Part shown: positions 1 through 10,500 of the stretch, one piece after another
Layout: each line of letters starts with the position of its first letter
How positions within the stretch are numbered: the stretch's first letter is position 1
Assembly: GCA_963575745.1 (NCBI GenBank)
Contig: CAUYUJ010015015.1
Coordinates: 20,001-84,000 of the forward strand
Direction: 5' to 3'
DNA from: Prorocentrum cordatum
Lineage: Eukaryota; Sar; Dinophyceae; Prorocentrales; Prorocentraceae
DNA: 64,000 bases
Position numbers and translations under genes: made by a program
The notes under the pieces: model-generated
Databases searched by the model: none
Seen by the model: the letters and a program-made list of their open reading frames with translations, nothing else
What the model was told of the DNA's origin: nothing

Positions 1-105
1 CAGACGACCGCTGAACATGCCCAGGCTCGGGTGTCACTCACGTGTTGGGAGGGCGGGCAGGAGTGAGCTAGACGGGATGCAGGCGGCTGCGTAGATTGCC
101 CTCAC
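1..105 (+). repeat. Dispersed repeat shared with right end of window, copy 1
   Basis: The first ~100 bases (CTGAACATGC, CAGGCTCGGGTG, CACGTGTTGGGAGGGCGGG) recur with substitutions at 62,735-62,830 and 63,242-63,330, in the same order and orientation. This copy may be cut by the window edge. No coding potential seen. Confidence 0.7.
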
Positions 106-169
106 CCTCACCCCCAACCTCACCCGAACCCTAAGAACTGAGAGCTATAAAGACTTAAGTCCTGAGATC

Positions 170-725
170 CCTTACGGACTCCCCTTATGCCGCCCCTTCG
201 GCGACTCCCACTTTTCCTTGTAAGAGATATGGTTGTTTTGTGCCCGTGCGGCCGGAATCCCTTGCAAACAAAAAAACCATGAGTCGGCCCGAATCCCGTG
301 CACCCGACGCGGGGCCCGCCCTCGCTCGGCCGCCGCCTCCGCCGCGCTACCGGCAGAGTCGGCTGCCCCGAAAGCCGCTGGGCGCCTGCGAGTCATGGCG
401 GCGTGAACCAGGGAGCAGCGCTTTGCCAGGGTTGCGCGAGCAGCCCGCCAAAAGTCCAAGTGGATACGGACGCAAGAGAAGCGGGGGGGGAGTCTCTCAA
501 TAGCCCCCCAGCAACGCGCGAAGCTGCGCAGCACGTCACGAATGCTTCGGCAACACCGCCAATGCTTCGGCAACCTGCTGCGGGGAGCTACCCACCGGTC
601 GCTTCGATACCATGCCGCATCGCTGCTGCATCGGATTCAGGCGCTGCGTAAGTACTCATCGCACTGACGTCCTCGACGCGTTGAGTTCTGTATGTAATGG
701 GTCATGGGTGGGTGGGATACGTCCA
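170..725. other. GC-rich sequence, no recognised gene
   Basis: Overlapping open frames on both strands (to about 130 codons) are low-complexity Ala/Arg/Pro and match no family I know. A 20-bp direct duplication carrying AATGCTTCGGCAAC lies at about 540-575. Nothing else is supportable. Confidence 0.5.
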
Positions 726-729
726 GCGG

Positions 730-3030
730 GCTTCGAATAGAGGCTAGTGGCCAGAACCCTAAACCCTGACCCTAAACCGAACTCGAACCCTAACCGTGAT
801 TTCTAACCCCTAACCTCGAACCCCCCAACCCCTAACCCCTAACCCCCAACCACATAACACCTTTTCAATCCGCACCCGAGCCCTAAACCTAACCACCCTA
901 CGACCTTAACCCTAACCCCCCCGAAACCACCAACCATGACCCTAACACCCGAACCCTCACCCCCTAACCATAACCTTAGACCTAACCCAAACCCTAATAA
1001 TTCCACCATCCTAACCCTAATCCCCATAAACCCCATAACCCCCGAACCCGAACCTTAACCGCTCAACACTAACGCTACCCCGGCCCCCCCCAAAAAACAC
1101 AACCCCCTTCCACTAACCCCATACCCTAACACCCTAACCCTAACCCTACCACCCCAGCCCGAACCCCGATGGCACTAAACCTAACACCCTAGCCCTAACC
1201 TAACCACCCTAACCATAACCCCCTAACCCGAACCCTATCCCCGCCCCCCAGACCTACCACCCAAACCCAGACCCCTGACACCCTAACATTAACAATTAAC
1301 ACCCTAACCCTAACCCTACCACTCTGACCCGAACCCCCTGACACAATCCCTATCACTCCCTTACCACTGAAACCCGAACCCACTAACCCGAACCCTGACC
1401 CGAACAGACTAGCCCAAACCACCTAACACATAGCCTAACCCCCTAACACTGACCGAAATTCACTAACCATAATCCCCTGAACATAACCCTATCCCTGCCC
1501 GCCCCCCCCCCCAAAAAAAAAACCTATCACCCTAACCCTAAACGCCTAGCCCAAACCCTAAAACTTTACCCCTGACCCTAATCCTAACCCTACCACCCTA
1601 ACCCTAACCCCCGAACCCTAACACTAACCCGAACACCCTAACCGGAATCCTACCACCCTGACCCTGACCCCCCATAACCCTAGCCCTAACACCCTTATCC
1701 TAACGCCCTATCCCCAACACCCAACCCTAAAACTCTTAGCCCAACCCAACCCAACCGCCCGAACCCTGGCCTGAACCCTCTAACCCTAAACGCTTGCCCC
1801 CTAACCCTAACATTGATCCCTAACCCCAAGCCCTTAGCCCCAAACCCCTGACCCTAACACTGACACCCTTCCCAACGCTCACCCTTACCCTAACCCTAGA
1901 CCCTAACCCTAGACCCTAACCCTAGACCCTAACCCTAGACCCTAACCCTAGACCCTACCCCTAACTCTAACCCTAACCCTGCGGTATGCTCCCTAACTTC
2001 TGACCATTAACCCCGAACCCCGAACCCCGACCCGCTAACCCTAACCACTCATCCCCCTATAATCCTCACTGGATCCCTATACCTAATCCTACTACCCTAA
2101 ACCGAATCACCGAACTCCCTAACTCGAACCCCAACACCCGAACCCTGACCCCCTAACCCTAACCTTAGACACAACCCGAACCCTCATCCGACCATCCTAA
2201 CCCTGACCGTTAACCCCCATAACCCCCTAACCCCCGAACCCGAACCCCGTACCTTTAACACTAACCCTAACCCAACCCCTTTAACCCGAACCCCCTACCC
2301 CTAACGCCTACCCGAACACCCTAACCCTAACGCTACCATCCAAATCCGAACCCCCACGACACTACCCCTAACACCCTAATCCTAACCCTACCACCCTGAC
2401 CCAAACCTGACCCTAATCCGAACCGAATCCTCAACCCGACCGTAACCCTACCACCCGACCCAAGTCCTAAACCCTAATCCTACCCCGAAAACCTAACCCC
2501 CTAACCTTTCAACCCTGACCCTCACACCCTAACGCGAACCCTAACTCTACCCCCCCACCCACCCTCCCCCCCAAAACAAAAACCCTAACTCTAACCCCCG
2601 AACCCTAACCCTAAACCCTAACCCTAACCCCTGGCACTATCCCTATCACCATAATGTGTACCCCACCACCCAAAGCCTAACCCCCTAACCCGAACCCGAA
2701 CACCCAAATCCGAGACCCCTGACCCTAACCTTAATCCTAAGCCAAACCCCCAAAACCTCACCCGAATACTCTAACCACAACCCTCTGATCTGAACCCTAA
2801 CCCTGCCACCCTAACCCTACCACCACCTTAGCCCTAACCCCCTAACCCGAACCCTAACACCTCATCCCAAACTCTAGTCCTAAACCTACCACCCGAACCC
2901 TCACCCCCGAACCCAACGCAAACCGGATCACCCTAACCCTGGCCCTACCACCCTAACCCTAAACCCCCATAACCCTATCCCATATGACCCTAACGCCCTA
3001 CACCTGACACCCGAACCCTAACATTGTAAC
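730..3030 (+). repeat. Degenerate telomere-like (CCCTAA)n array
   Basis: About 2.3 kb dominated by CCCTAA, CCCTAAC and CCCGAACCC variants on the + strand (TTAGGG type on -). The most regular part, about 1,885-1,965, is a 13-bp unit CCCTAACCCTAGA repeated about five times. Blocks of CCACCCTAACCC recur elsewhere. The C-rich strand reads 5'->3', the polarity of a left chromosome end. But 700 bp of other sequence lies outside it and the units are decayed, so this is interstitial or subtelomeric, not an active terminus. Plants and many algae use CCCTAAA; the 6-mer dominates here. Confidence 0.85.
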
Positions 3031-3099
3031 CCGAACCCAACTGCCCCAACCCTGAGCTCCACCATCTCTCTGGCGCATTACAGGGAAGCGGGAGGCACT

Positions 3100-3320
3100 C
3101 CCCCCGCCCCCCTGCCCGTCGCAAGGGGGAGGGGGCCCGACCCCCCCCCCCCCTGAAGAGGGGGGTCCGAAAATCCCTCCCCTCTCCGGCGCAAAGGAGT
3201 AGGGGATGGGGGGGTCCGAAACCCTCACCCACCCCCCTTGAAAACGGATGGAGGGGAGGGTCCGAAAACACCAACCCCTTGAAAGGGGGGATGGGGGGAG
3301 GCCCGTGAGCCCCAGCTGCG
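3100..3320. repeat. G-rich block with repeated GGTCCGAAA
   Basis: Long C and G runs alternate with three copies of GGGTCCGAAA (about 3,164, 3,211, 3,258). Similar in style to the GGTTCGAACC block at 8,650-8,860, but the core differs. Confidence 0.55.
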
Positions 3321-3860
3321 ATGCCCGCCAGCGGGATCAACCCTCCCAGCAGCGACCGCTGCTGGGGGAGGGGGGGAGGCTGCGTTCGACGTGCTCTCAG
3401 GCCATTAGCTCGAAGCGGAGGAGGAAGAGAAGGCGGAGGGGGAGGGAGAAGGGGGAGGGGAAGAGAGGAAGAGGAGAGGAGGAAAAAGAGGATGGAGGGG
3501 GAGAAGGAAGGCAGACGGAGAGGGCGAGAGCCCCGCGAAGAAGGCGGTTCGTCCATCGCTGCGCGCGCATGCGCGCGAGTGTGCTTCGGCAACGTCTTCC
3601 CGCGCAGTTCGCGACGGACGTGCGTCTGGTCGCAAGCCCCGTGGTTCTGGAAAGAGGAATGGCGCCTCGTTCGCCGCGCGCGCGCGCCCGAACGCCGACC
3701 AGCCAACGATTAACCAATAAAGGACCCTTAACCCGCTGGGAGGGACCTCACTTAGGAGGGCAAACAAAATCAGGAACAGAGGGGATCCTGCCTGCAGATT
3801 CCTCGAACCACACCGCCCAGACAAAATCATCCCGAATGCGAAGAAGGAGACCTCAGCGAG
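3320..3860. other. Unique sequence with a purine tract, no recognised gene
   Basis: Holds a GGA/GAA-rich tract (about 3,410-3,530) and GC-rich DNA. Open frames on both strands are Arg/Ser/Pro-rich products of this composition. No domain recognised. Confidence 0.5.
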
Positions 3861-3862
3861 GC

Positions 3863-4044
3863 TACGTTCGGGGATGGACAGACCCCCCTTTAGTAAAACG
3901 TGGTTTAGTGAAAACGACCTGAGGCCCCAACCTGGCGGGCAAAAGCCTGGAAAATAACGGCCACGGCGCCCTCTCGAGACCCGAAAACGGACAATTCACT
4001 AATCGACGTGTCACTGTTGGGGGTTCTGTCCACCCCCGATACGT
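3863..4044. mobile_element. MITE-like element (CTTTAGTAAA family), copy 1
   Basis: About 180 bp with imperfect terminal inverted repeats. The left end has GGGGATGGACAGACCCCCC; the right end is the reverse complement of GGGGGTGGACAGAACCCCC. The interior (CCCTTTAGTAAAACG, TTTAGTGAAAACG, AATCGACGTGTCA) is repeated at 15,567-15,700. No transposase, so non-autonomous. Confidence 0.65.
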
Positions 4045-4127
4045 CTTCATCATGTTATCAGGGTTAGGGTTCTTTGATCCTCTACGAGCCAAAATTCTGG
4101 GAACCGGGTGCCGTCCCCCCCTTCAAT

Positions 4128-4322
4128 GGCAGCTCATGGGAGCCTCCCCTACCATCTTGTCGGTTCTTGCGAATCGACGCTAGTCGACGCTAAATCGACG
4201 CTAGTCGATAATACATCAGCTCTGTATCGGCGCTATTCCATCGGCTCCCAAACGCTGTTCGACGCCAATCGACGCGAAAGACTGAATTAACAAGGTACGC
4301 CAGGCTCCCATGATTTGCTACC
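4128..4322. mobile_element. Foldback element of 195 bp
   Basis: The ends are inverted copies: left CATGGGAGCCTCCCCTACC, right reverse complement CATGGGAGCCTGGCGTACC, continuing imperfectly for over 50 bp. The centre holds a short tandem repeat of TCGACGCTAG (about 4,172-4,210), also mirrored near the right end. Non-coding. Confidence 0.65.
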
Positions 4323-4556
4323 GAACCCCCCCCTCCACTCCACACCCTGGAAACCCATCGCATCGACGACACCTTGAGAGGCAGTGCCGAAGCCGATGGA
4401 GCCGCGCTCTCTGAAAAGAGAGAAGGAGTGAGACTACCTTCCACATCCACCGTGCCGAAGGTTAGGAGGCAACTACTGGGAGGTTTTCGTCGGAAAGATT
4501 ACGGAGGATTTAGCCCCATGTGGGAGCTGTTACGCCGGAGTGGGCCTCGGACCAAG
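4323..4556. other. Unique sequence, nothing recognised
   Basis: Short frames only. No repeat or domain found. Confidence 0.4.
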
Positions 4557-4632
4557 CAGGATTAAGCCGGCTTAAGCAGCAGTAAGCTGGATTAAGCCGG
4601 ATTAAGCGGGATTAAGCTGGATTAAGCCCGAT
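4557..4632 (+). repeat. GGATTAAGCC minisatellite
   Basis: Seven to eight units of about 10 bp, GGATTAAGCC/GGATTAAGCT, in tandem. Confidence 0.8.
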
Positions 4633-4980
4633 TTCGGACCAGGGCGAAAACAGAGTTTGACCTCCCAGGAGTTGCATCCGAACGTAGGCACTGAGTGGAC
4701 TGGTCCCTGGTTGGTCCCTCTGAGTCCTCTGCATCGGGAATCGTGCTGTTCGCTACAGGGTGCGGGAGATGTGCCACGCGACTTGGCACAGAATGTGTCG
4801 CAGGCCTTTTCAAGAGGTCTCGGATTCTACACGTACAGCACGGCCAGAGATGGTCTATGGGTGCGTCCTGGAGCCCTCTTTGGCGCAGTTTGGGCTATAC
4901 GTGAGGCCCTCGTGGCCAACCTAAGAGGCCAGCAGCTTGAAGAATAACGAAGTGCTGTGATATGAACCTGCTCGGATGTG
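4633..4980. other. Unique sequence, no recognised gene
   Basis: A 96-codon + frame (4,657-4,947) is open but has no recognisable domain. I do not call it a gene. Confidence 0.4.
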
Positions 4981-4984
4981 CAGT

Positions 4985-5175
4985 CGTAAGGGCGCCATAC
5001 ACGGCCCAAGAGAACCCAGATATGGCCCCAGGACGGCCACAGAGGCCCGCAAGAGAACCCCAAGAGGCCCCCAAGATGGCCCCAGGAAAGGCCAACAATT
5101 GTAAAATCGAATTGGCATCCCGAGGGCCCTAGAGGCCCCTAAGAGGTCTCCAAGAGGCGATCCAAGAGACCCCAA
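4985..5175 (-). repeat. Family A minisatellite, reverse orientation
   Basis: Tandem units of the CCCCAAGAGGCCC type, about 11-12 bp, reverse complement of the array at 5,500-7,345. Confidence 0.7.
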
Positions 5176-5309
5176 GAGAAATGTAAGGGGTCTCTGGTCC
5201 ACAACCCACGCACGGTGGCAGGTTTGGACGAGGGCCACTGCATGATAGAATATCCGCCACCGTGCCTCTGGGCACAGAGTGGGCGTGTCCTCAAGTCCTT
5301 TTGGTGTTC

Positions 5310-5490
5310 AGAGATTGTTGCGTTGCCGCCCCTTCCTGAGCCTTGGCTGGGCCTTGGTGTCAGGAACTTGTTACGTCACCGCTCTCTGCTGGGAACCTTG
5401 GTCTTATCAGCTTGTGTACGTCACCGTTCGCTCTTGGGAGCCTTGGTGTGAAGAGCTCTTGGCGTTACCGATCGCTCTTGGCGTCTCTGG
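5310..5490 (+). repeat. About 47-bp minisatellite with TTACGTCACCGCTC
   Basis: Three to four degenerate units built on TTACGTCACCGCTC and TTGGGAGCCTTGGTGT. The same unit recurs at 6,785-6,995, so it flanks the intervening family A array on both sides in one orientation. TTACGTCA resembles a CREB/ATF site by chance or design; no function shown. Confidence 0.7.
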
Positions 5491-5499
5491 GCCTCCGTG

Positions 5500-6640
5500 G
5501 GAGTCCTATTGGGGCCCTCTTCGGGCCCTCCTGGTGGCCTCTTGGGGCGTCTTGGGGGTCTGTGGGGGCCTCCTGGGAGCGTCTTGGGGCGAAAGGCTAG
5601 ACTTTCGGGTTCGTGGTCCCCTCTTGGGGCCGTCTTCGGGCCCTCTTGGGCCGTCTTGGGCGCCTCTTGGGCCGTCTTGGCGCCCTCTTGGGCCGTTTGG
5701 GGGGCCTTTGGGGACCCTCTTGGGCCGTCTTGGGGCGGTCTTGAGGGACTCTTGGACCGTCTTCAACGCCGTGAAAGCCGCAAAGCCGTGTATGCTAAAA
5801 CTGTACGTTTTCCCATAGAAAATCTATAAGTTTGGCCTCCTGGTGGCCTCTTGGGACGGCTCTTGGGGGCCTCTTAGGGGTTTCTTGGGGGGCTCTTGGG
5901 GCCTCCTGGGAGCGTCTTGGGGCGATAGGCTAGACGTTTCGGTTCGTGGTCCCCCTCTTGGGGCCGTCTTGGGGCCCTCTTGGACCGTCTTGGGCGCCTC
6001 TTGGACCGTCTTGGAGCCCTCTGGGGCCGGTTTGGGGAGCCTCTTGGGAGCCTCCTGGGCCGTCTTGGGGCGGTCTTGGGGGCCTCTTGGGCGGTCGTCA
6101 ACGCCGTGATAGGCGAAAAGCCGCATATGCTAAACATCCACGTTTTCCTTTAGTAAATATATGATTTTGGTCTCTTGGAGCCCTCTTGGGACGCCCCTTG
6201 GGCGCCTCTTGGGGGCCTCTTGGGCCGTCTTGGGCGGTCTTGGGCGGTCTTGGGCTCTCTTGGAGCGAAAACCCCCAAAACGGCCGTCTTGGGGCCCTTT
6301 TGTGCCGTTTTTGGGGCCTCCTGGGAGCCTCTTGGGCCGTCTTGGGGCGATCTTGGGGGGCCTCTTGGACCGCCTTCAACGCGGTGAAAGCCGACAAGCC
6401 GCATATGCTAAAAATCTACGTCTTTCATACGAAATCAATGATGTTGGCCTCTTGGGGGCCTGTTGGGGTGCCTATTGCGCGCCTCTCGGGGTGTCTCGGA
6501 AGCCTCTTGGGCCGTCTTTGGGCCGTCTTGGGCATGTTGGACCGTCTTGGAGCCGTCTTGGACCCCTCTTGGACCGTCTTGAGCGCCCAAGACGGCCCAA
6601 GAAGCGCCCAAGAGGCCTCCAAGACGCCCCGAGCGGCAAT
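5500..6640 (+). repeat. Family A minisatellite with three conserved islands
   Basis: Degenerate 11-12 bp units (GTCTTGGGGCC, CTCTTGGGCCG). Three copies of a conserved A+T-richer island interrupt them, at about 5,760-5,843, 6,097-6,170 and 6,370-6,447. Shared landmarks are CAACGCCGTGA, AAGCCGCATATGCTAAA, TACGTTTTC and TTTGGCCTC. Spacing is about 270-340 bp, so this is a higher-order repeat. Near 6,585 the minisatellite flips to the reverse orientation. Open frames here (Leu/Gly/Trp or Pro/Arg-rich) come from the repeat. Confidence 0.8.
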
Positions 6641-6656
6641 TAGGTCCAATCCCTCC

Positions 6657-6735
6657 GCCCCTCCCCCCTCTGCACTCCCCCTAGAGGGCTTCGCCCAAAC
6701 ACAACGTCATCACTCGTACCTCGCTCTTTCCATTA
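6657..6735 (+). repeat. 78-bp dispersed repeat, copy 1
   Basis: Contains CTAGAGGGCTTCGCCC and CACTCGTACCTCGCTCTTTCC, nearly identical to 11,868-11,945. Each copy lies just downstream of a family A array. Confidence 0.8.
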
Positions 6736-6784
6736 CCTGGGCCGGCACGGAGACGGAAAGAGCGCCTCAGGGACTTGCCCGAGA

Positions 6785-6995
6785 TGGCTCATGGCACCCT
6801 TCGCTCTCGGGAGCCTTGGTGTTTTACGTCGCCGCTCTCCGTTGGGAGCCCTGGTGTTCAGAGACTGGCACGTTGCCGCTCGATCTTGGGAGCCGTGGTG
6901 TGACGAGCTTGTTACGTCACCGCGCTCTGGGGAGCCTTGGTGTCAAGAGCTTGTTACGTCACCGCTCGCTGATGGGAGCCATGGTGTTCTTGAGC
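6785..6995 (+). repeat. About 47-bp minisatellite, second block
   Basis: Four to five units of the TTACGTCACCGCTC / GGGAGCCTTGGTGT repeat also seen at 5,310-5,490. Confidence 0.7.
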
Positions 6996-7009
6996 ATCTC
7001 TTGGGCCTC

Positions 7010-7425
7010 GTCGGGATCTTCTTGGGGCCCTTTTGGAGCCCCTCGAGAGATCGTTTGGGGTAATTCTTGGCCATCTTGGGGCCCTTTTGAGCCGTCTAGG
7101 CGCGTCTTGGGAGCCTTTGGCCGTCTTGGGGCTCTCTTTGGGGCCTCTTGAGGCCCTCTTGGGAGCCTCGTTGGCCGTCTTGGGGCTCTCTTGGGGCCCT
7201 CTTGGGGCTCTCTTGGGGCCGTCTGGGGGCCCTCTGTGGCTGTTTGGGGTCCCATTTGGGCCGGCTGGGGGCCCTCTTTGACCGTTGTCCGCCTGTTTGG
7301 GGGGCCTCTGGGGCCGTCTTCGGACGAGCGCTGGGACCTCCTGGGGCCGTGTTGGGCCTGCCTGGGCCCGAAAACGCGAGAACCCGAAAAACCTTCAAAA
7401 ACCTGAGACCATTTTGAATTCCTGG
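7010..7425 (+). repeat. Family A minisatellite, second block
   Basis: TTGGGGCCCTCTTGGG-type units to about 7,345, then an A-rich tail (7,366-7,425; CTTCAAAAACCTGAGACC) that resembles the conserved island of other family A loci. Confidence 0.7.
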
Positions 7426-7520
7426 GGGGGTAACGCATGTTACCCGGGGGCCTGGGGGGGGCGTGGGGGGATTAGCGGTAACTGGGGCCGCGGCGCGCAC
7501 CCCCTGGGGCGCGCCGCCTA

Positions 7521-7610
<90 letters not shown>
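7521..7610 (+). repeat. (GTC)30 microsatellite
   Basis: About 30 uninterrupted GTC units. Encodes only poly-Val/Ser/Arg or poly-Asp/Thr/Arg. It abuts a family B minisatellite, as do all but one of the GTC/GAC arrays here. Confidence 0.95.
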
Positions 7611-7624
7611 TGTCGCCGCCCAAG

Positions 7625-7760
7625 CCCACGGAGCCTGTGCACACAGCACGGGCTCTGTACAATACCTTTTGTGCACCAGGGCTGCTACAGAAATCGCATG
7701 TGCGTGCACCACGGCGACTGTGTACACCATAGAGAGAGCGTGATCCACCGCAGTTTTACG
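7625..7760 (+). repeat. Family B minisatellite, short block
   Basis: Degenerate ~18-bp units of the GTGCACCACAGCGCCTGTGTA type directly after the GTC array. Confidence 0.65.
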
Positions 7761-7919
7761 ATGGAAAATTCCCCCCCTCTTCCTCCGGAACCCGGGGGTC
7801 CCCCCCCCCGCCTCCGAAAATCCCCCACCCACCCTGCTGGACCCCCCCACCCCACTCCCCCGGCAAACCCCCCCCCTCCCCTAACCCCTCCCCTAACCCC
7901 TCCCCCCTCCCTCCCCCTC

Positions 7920-8015
7920 CCCCTCGAAAACCGGGGGGGGTCACTACCGGTTCGACCCCCCCCCCCTCGAAAATCGGAGGGGTGGTCAGTACCGGTTCGA
8001 ACCCTCCCCACCCCC
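7920..8015 (-). repeat. GGTTCGAACC units, inverted copies
   Basis: Two units of TCACTACCGGTTCGAACC type set in C runs. They are the reverse complement of the four units at 8,665-8,850. Together they flank the ACTGTCCCC array. Confidence 0.75.
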
Positions 8016-8039
8016 CCACTCACCGCCAGCAAACGACTC

Positions 8040-8645
8040 CGGTCCCTACCACCGTCCGCACACATCCCCCACTGTTGTTCCCAGCACCACTGTCCTCACC
8101 ACCACTGTCCCCACTGGTTCCACCACCGTCCCTACTGTCCCCACCAGTGCCCCCACCACTGTCGCACTGTCCCCACTGTCCCCACCACTGTTCCCACCAC
8201 GGTTCCACTCTCCCCACTGTCTCCACGGCCCCAACCACTGCCCGACTATCCCCACTGTCCCCACTGTCCCACTGACTCCTCCGCTGTCCCACTGAGCTGT
8301 CCCACTGTTCCCACCACTGTCCCCACTGTCCCCACCACTGTCCCCACTGTACCTCTGTCCCATTGTCCCACCGCGGTCATCGCCACCGCCTTCACCGCTG
8401 TCCCCACCACCACTGTACCCTCCACTGTCCCACTGTTTCCACCACATTCCCACTGTCCCCACACCACTGTCCCCACCACCACCGTCCCCACCACTGTCCA
8501 GTGTCCCCACTGTTCCCACCATTGTCCTCACCACTGTCCCCACCACTACCGCTGTCCCCACCACTGTCCAACTGTCCCCGCCACTGTCCCGCTGTCCCCT
8601 CACCACTGTCCCCACCACCACCGTCCCCACCACTGTCCGCACCCC
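8040..8645 (+). repeat. CCACCACTGTCC minisatellite
   Basis: About 600 bp of 6-12 bp units (CCACCACTGTCC, CCACTGTCCCC). All frames are low complexity (Pro/His/Thr or Gly/Asp/Ser). Confidence 0.85.
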
Positions 8646-8649
8646 CCCT

Positions 8650-8865
8650 CGGTTTTCAAGGGGGGGGTTCGAACCGGTAGTGACCCCCCCTGGTTTTCGG
8701 GGGGGGGGGTTCGAACCGGTAGTGACCCCCCCCCTTTTCATGATAGACTGGAGGAGAGGGGGAGGGGAGGGGTTCGAACCGGTAGTGACCCCCCCCTCCG
8801 GTTTTCCGGAGGGGGGAGGGGGGGAGGGGTTCGAACCGGTAGTGACTCCCCCCGGTTTTCCGCCA
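8650..8865 (+). repeat. Four GGTTCGAACCGGTAGTGACC units
   Basis: Near-identical 20-bp cores at about 8,667, 8,708, 8,768 and 8,828, separated by C/G runs and GGTTTTC. The core holds the palindrome GGTTCGAACC, which also fits the Pol III B-box pattern GGTTCGANNCC. No tRNA fold surrounds it. Confidence 0.85.
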
Positions 8866-9018
8866 GCAGCGGTAGAACACGCTCTTTCACACCATAACAA
8901 CCGCGTGCACCACGACGCCTGTGTACATCGCGCGATCTGTGCACACCACGGCGCCTGCGTGCATCACAAGTTTTAGCACCCCTGGTGCACCACAGCGCCT
9001 GCGCACACCGCAAAATTC

Positions 9019-9140
9019 GTGTACACCTGAAGGCCATATACCGACGGGGCCAAGCTCCGGAAAATCTTCGGCGGCCCGAACGTATCAAGCTCAATATCTG
9101 AGTTGATTGCGATTATTTGTTATTCTGGCCCCAGGAGAAC
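9019..9140 (+). repeat. Family B conserved island 1
   Basis: Non-minisatellite ~120 bp block: GTGTACACC, CCGACGGGGCCAA, CCGGAAAATC, GAACGTATCAA, TCAATAT, TTGATTGCGATTATT, TCTGGCCCCAGG. Three further copies follow. Confidence 0.75.
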
Positions 9141-9278
9141 ACCTTTTTTACACACAGCACCGCCGATGTACACCACAACAGCCGTCTGCACCGCAACGCC
9201 TGTGATTATTGACACCACAGCTGCTGCTTCAGCACCCTTCCGCGTGCACCACAGCGCCTACGTGTACCATTAAAAAAT

Positions 9279-9394
9279 CGTACACCTCCACGATCCCGAC
9301 GGAGCCAAAGTCAGGGAAATTACTGGGGGCCTGAATATATCATATCCAATATTCTGATATGATTGTGATTACTATGTTTTAGGCCCACGGAACG
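9279..9394 (+). repeat. Family B conserved island 2
   Basis: Same landmarks with substitutions: CCCGACGGAGCCAAAG, GGGGGCCTGAATATATCA, GATTGTGATTACTATG. Confidence 0.75.
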
Positions 9395-9399
9395 CATGG

Positions 9400-9770
9400 A
9401 CATTTTGAGTCCACAACAAATGTGAAACAGAACGCCTGTGCGCACGGAAATGACGAAGGAGAAGGAGGAAGAAGTGCGAAGATATGCGTGGGCCCATTAC
9501 AAACCGCTTTAAGCGGCGATAACCACGGTTATCCGGGGACGGGGGGGAGGGCAGGGCCGGCCGATAACCTAACCTTCGCGCTGTGGGCAGCCCTGCATAT
9601 GCTCGCGCACACCGGTGCTGCGGCCCCTACAACTGCTAGCGATGCTGCCGCGATGCAACTATTGGTGCTGCGACGGTGCGGGCGCCGTCTGAGAATTCCT
9701 AAGGATGTCTGGACAGCTCGCACTGGAATACGCAGGATGCGGTTGCTAATCGTAGCCGCGAAGTCTTGTG
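9400..9770. other. Unique stretch with inverted GATAACC motifs
   Basis: Holds the palindrome CCGCTTTAAGCGG (9,504-9,516), followed by GATAACCACGGTTATC (9,518-9,533). A 120-codon frame (9,422-9,784 +) overlaps it but matches nothing I know. Confidence 0.5.
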
Positions 9771-9977
9771 TACACTATCTATAGAACACGCGTGCGCCAC
9801 ACTATCTGTGAGTACAACAAAGCATGCGTGCGCCACAACGGTCTTGCACACCACAGGTGCTGCTGCAGTATAGGCTTCTGAGTGCACCACAGCGCCTGTG
9901 TACACTGCGGTGATTGTGCACACCACAGGAGCCGCGTGCACCACAGCGCATGGCGAACATTTGAGCCACAGCGCTTC

Positions 9978-10099
9978 CGTGCACCTCCAAGGTCCCGCCG
10001 GGGCCCAAATCTGGAAAACCCCAGGGGGCCTGGCCCGAATGTATCAAATTCGATATGCAGGTGATTTGTGACCATTGATTTTTCTGGGCCGGGATGCGG
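9978..10099 (+). repeat. Family B conserved island 3
   Basis: CCCGCCGGGGCCCAAA, GGGGGCCTGGCCCGAATGTA, TCAAATTCGATATG, ACCATTGATTTTTCTGG align with islands 1, 2 and 4. Confidence 0.75.
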
Positions 10100-10384
10100 T
10101 CCCCCCGTTTTTGGCCGACCATGTTTGTCTACACCCCTGTCTAGCGTGCGCCACGACGCCTTTGTACACCACAGCTGCTTGTGTACAACGCAGCGCCTGT
10201 CTACACAACAATGTCTGTGTACACCACAATGCCTGTGTACACTACAGCCACCGTGTGCACCGCAACGCTTGTGTACACAACACACACACACTGCCTGTGT
10301 ACACGACGACGCCTATCTGCACCACTCTTGCTGCTCCAATACCATACTCGTGCACCAAAGTGCTTGTGTACAACACAGAACTGC

Positions 10385-10500
10385 GTACACTTCCAGGGCC
10401 CCCAGCGGGACCGAACTCCAGAAAATCGCATAGGATCCGAACGTATCAAATTCAATATGTAAGCTATGTGTGATCATTGGTTTCTCTGGCGCAGGGAACG
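10385..10500 (+). repeat. Family B conserved island 4
   Basis: CAGCGGGACCGAACTCCAG, GATCCGAACGTATCAAATTC, GATCATTGGTTTCTCTGG. The best match is to island 3. Confidence 0.75.

Noticed and set aside
8665-8850. tRNA genes suggested by repeated GGTTCGAACC
   Set aside because: No A box or cloverleaf around any copy; repeated minisatellite core only.
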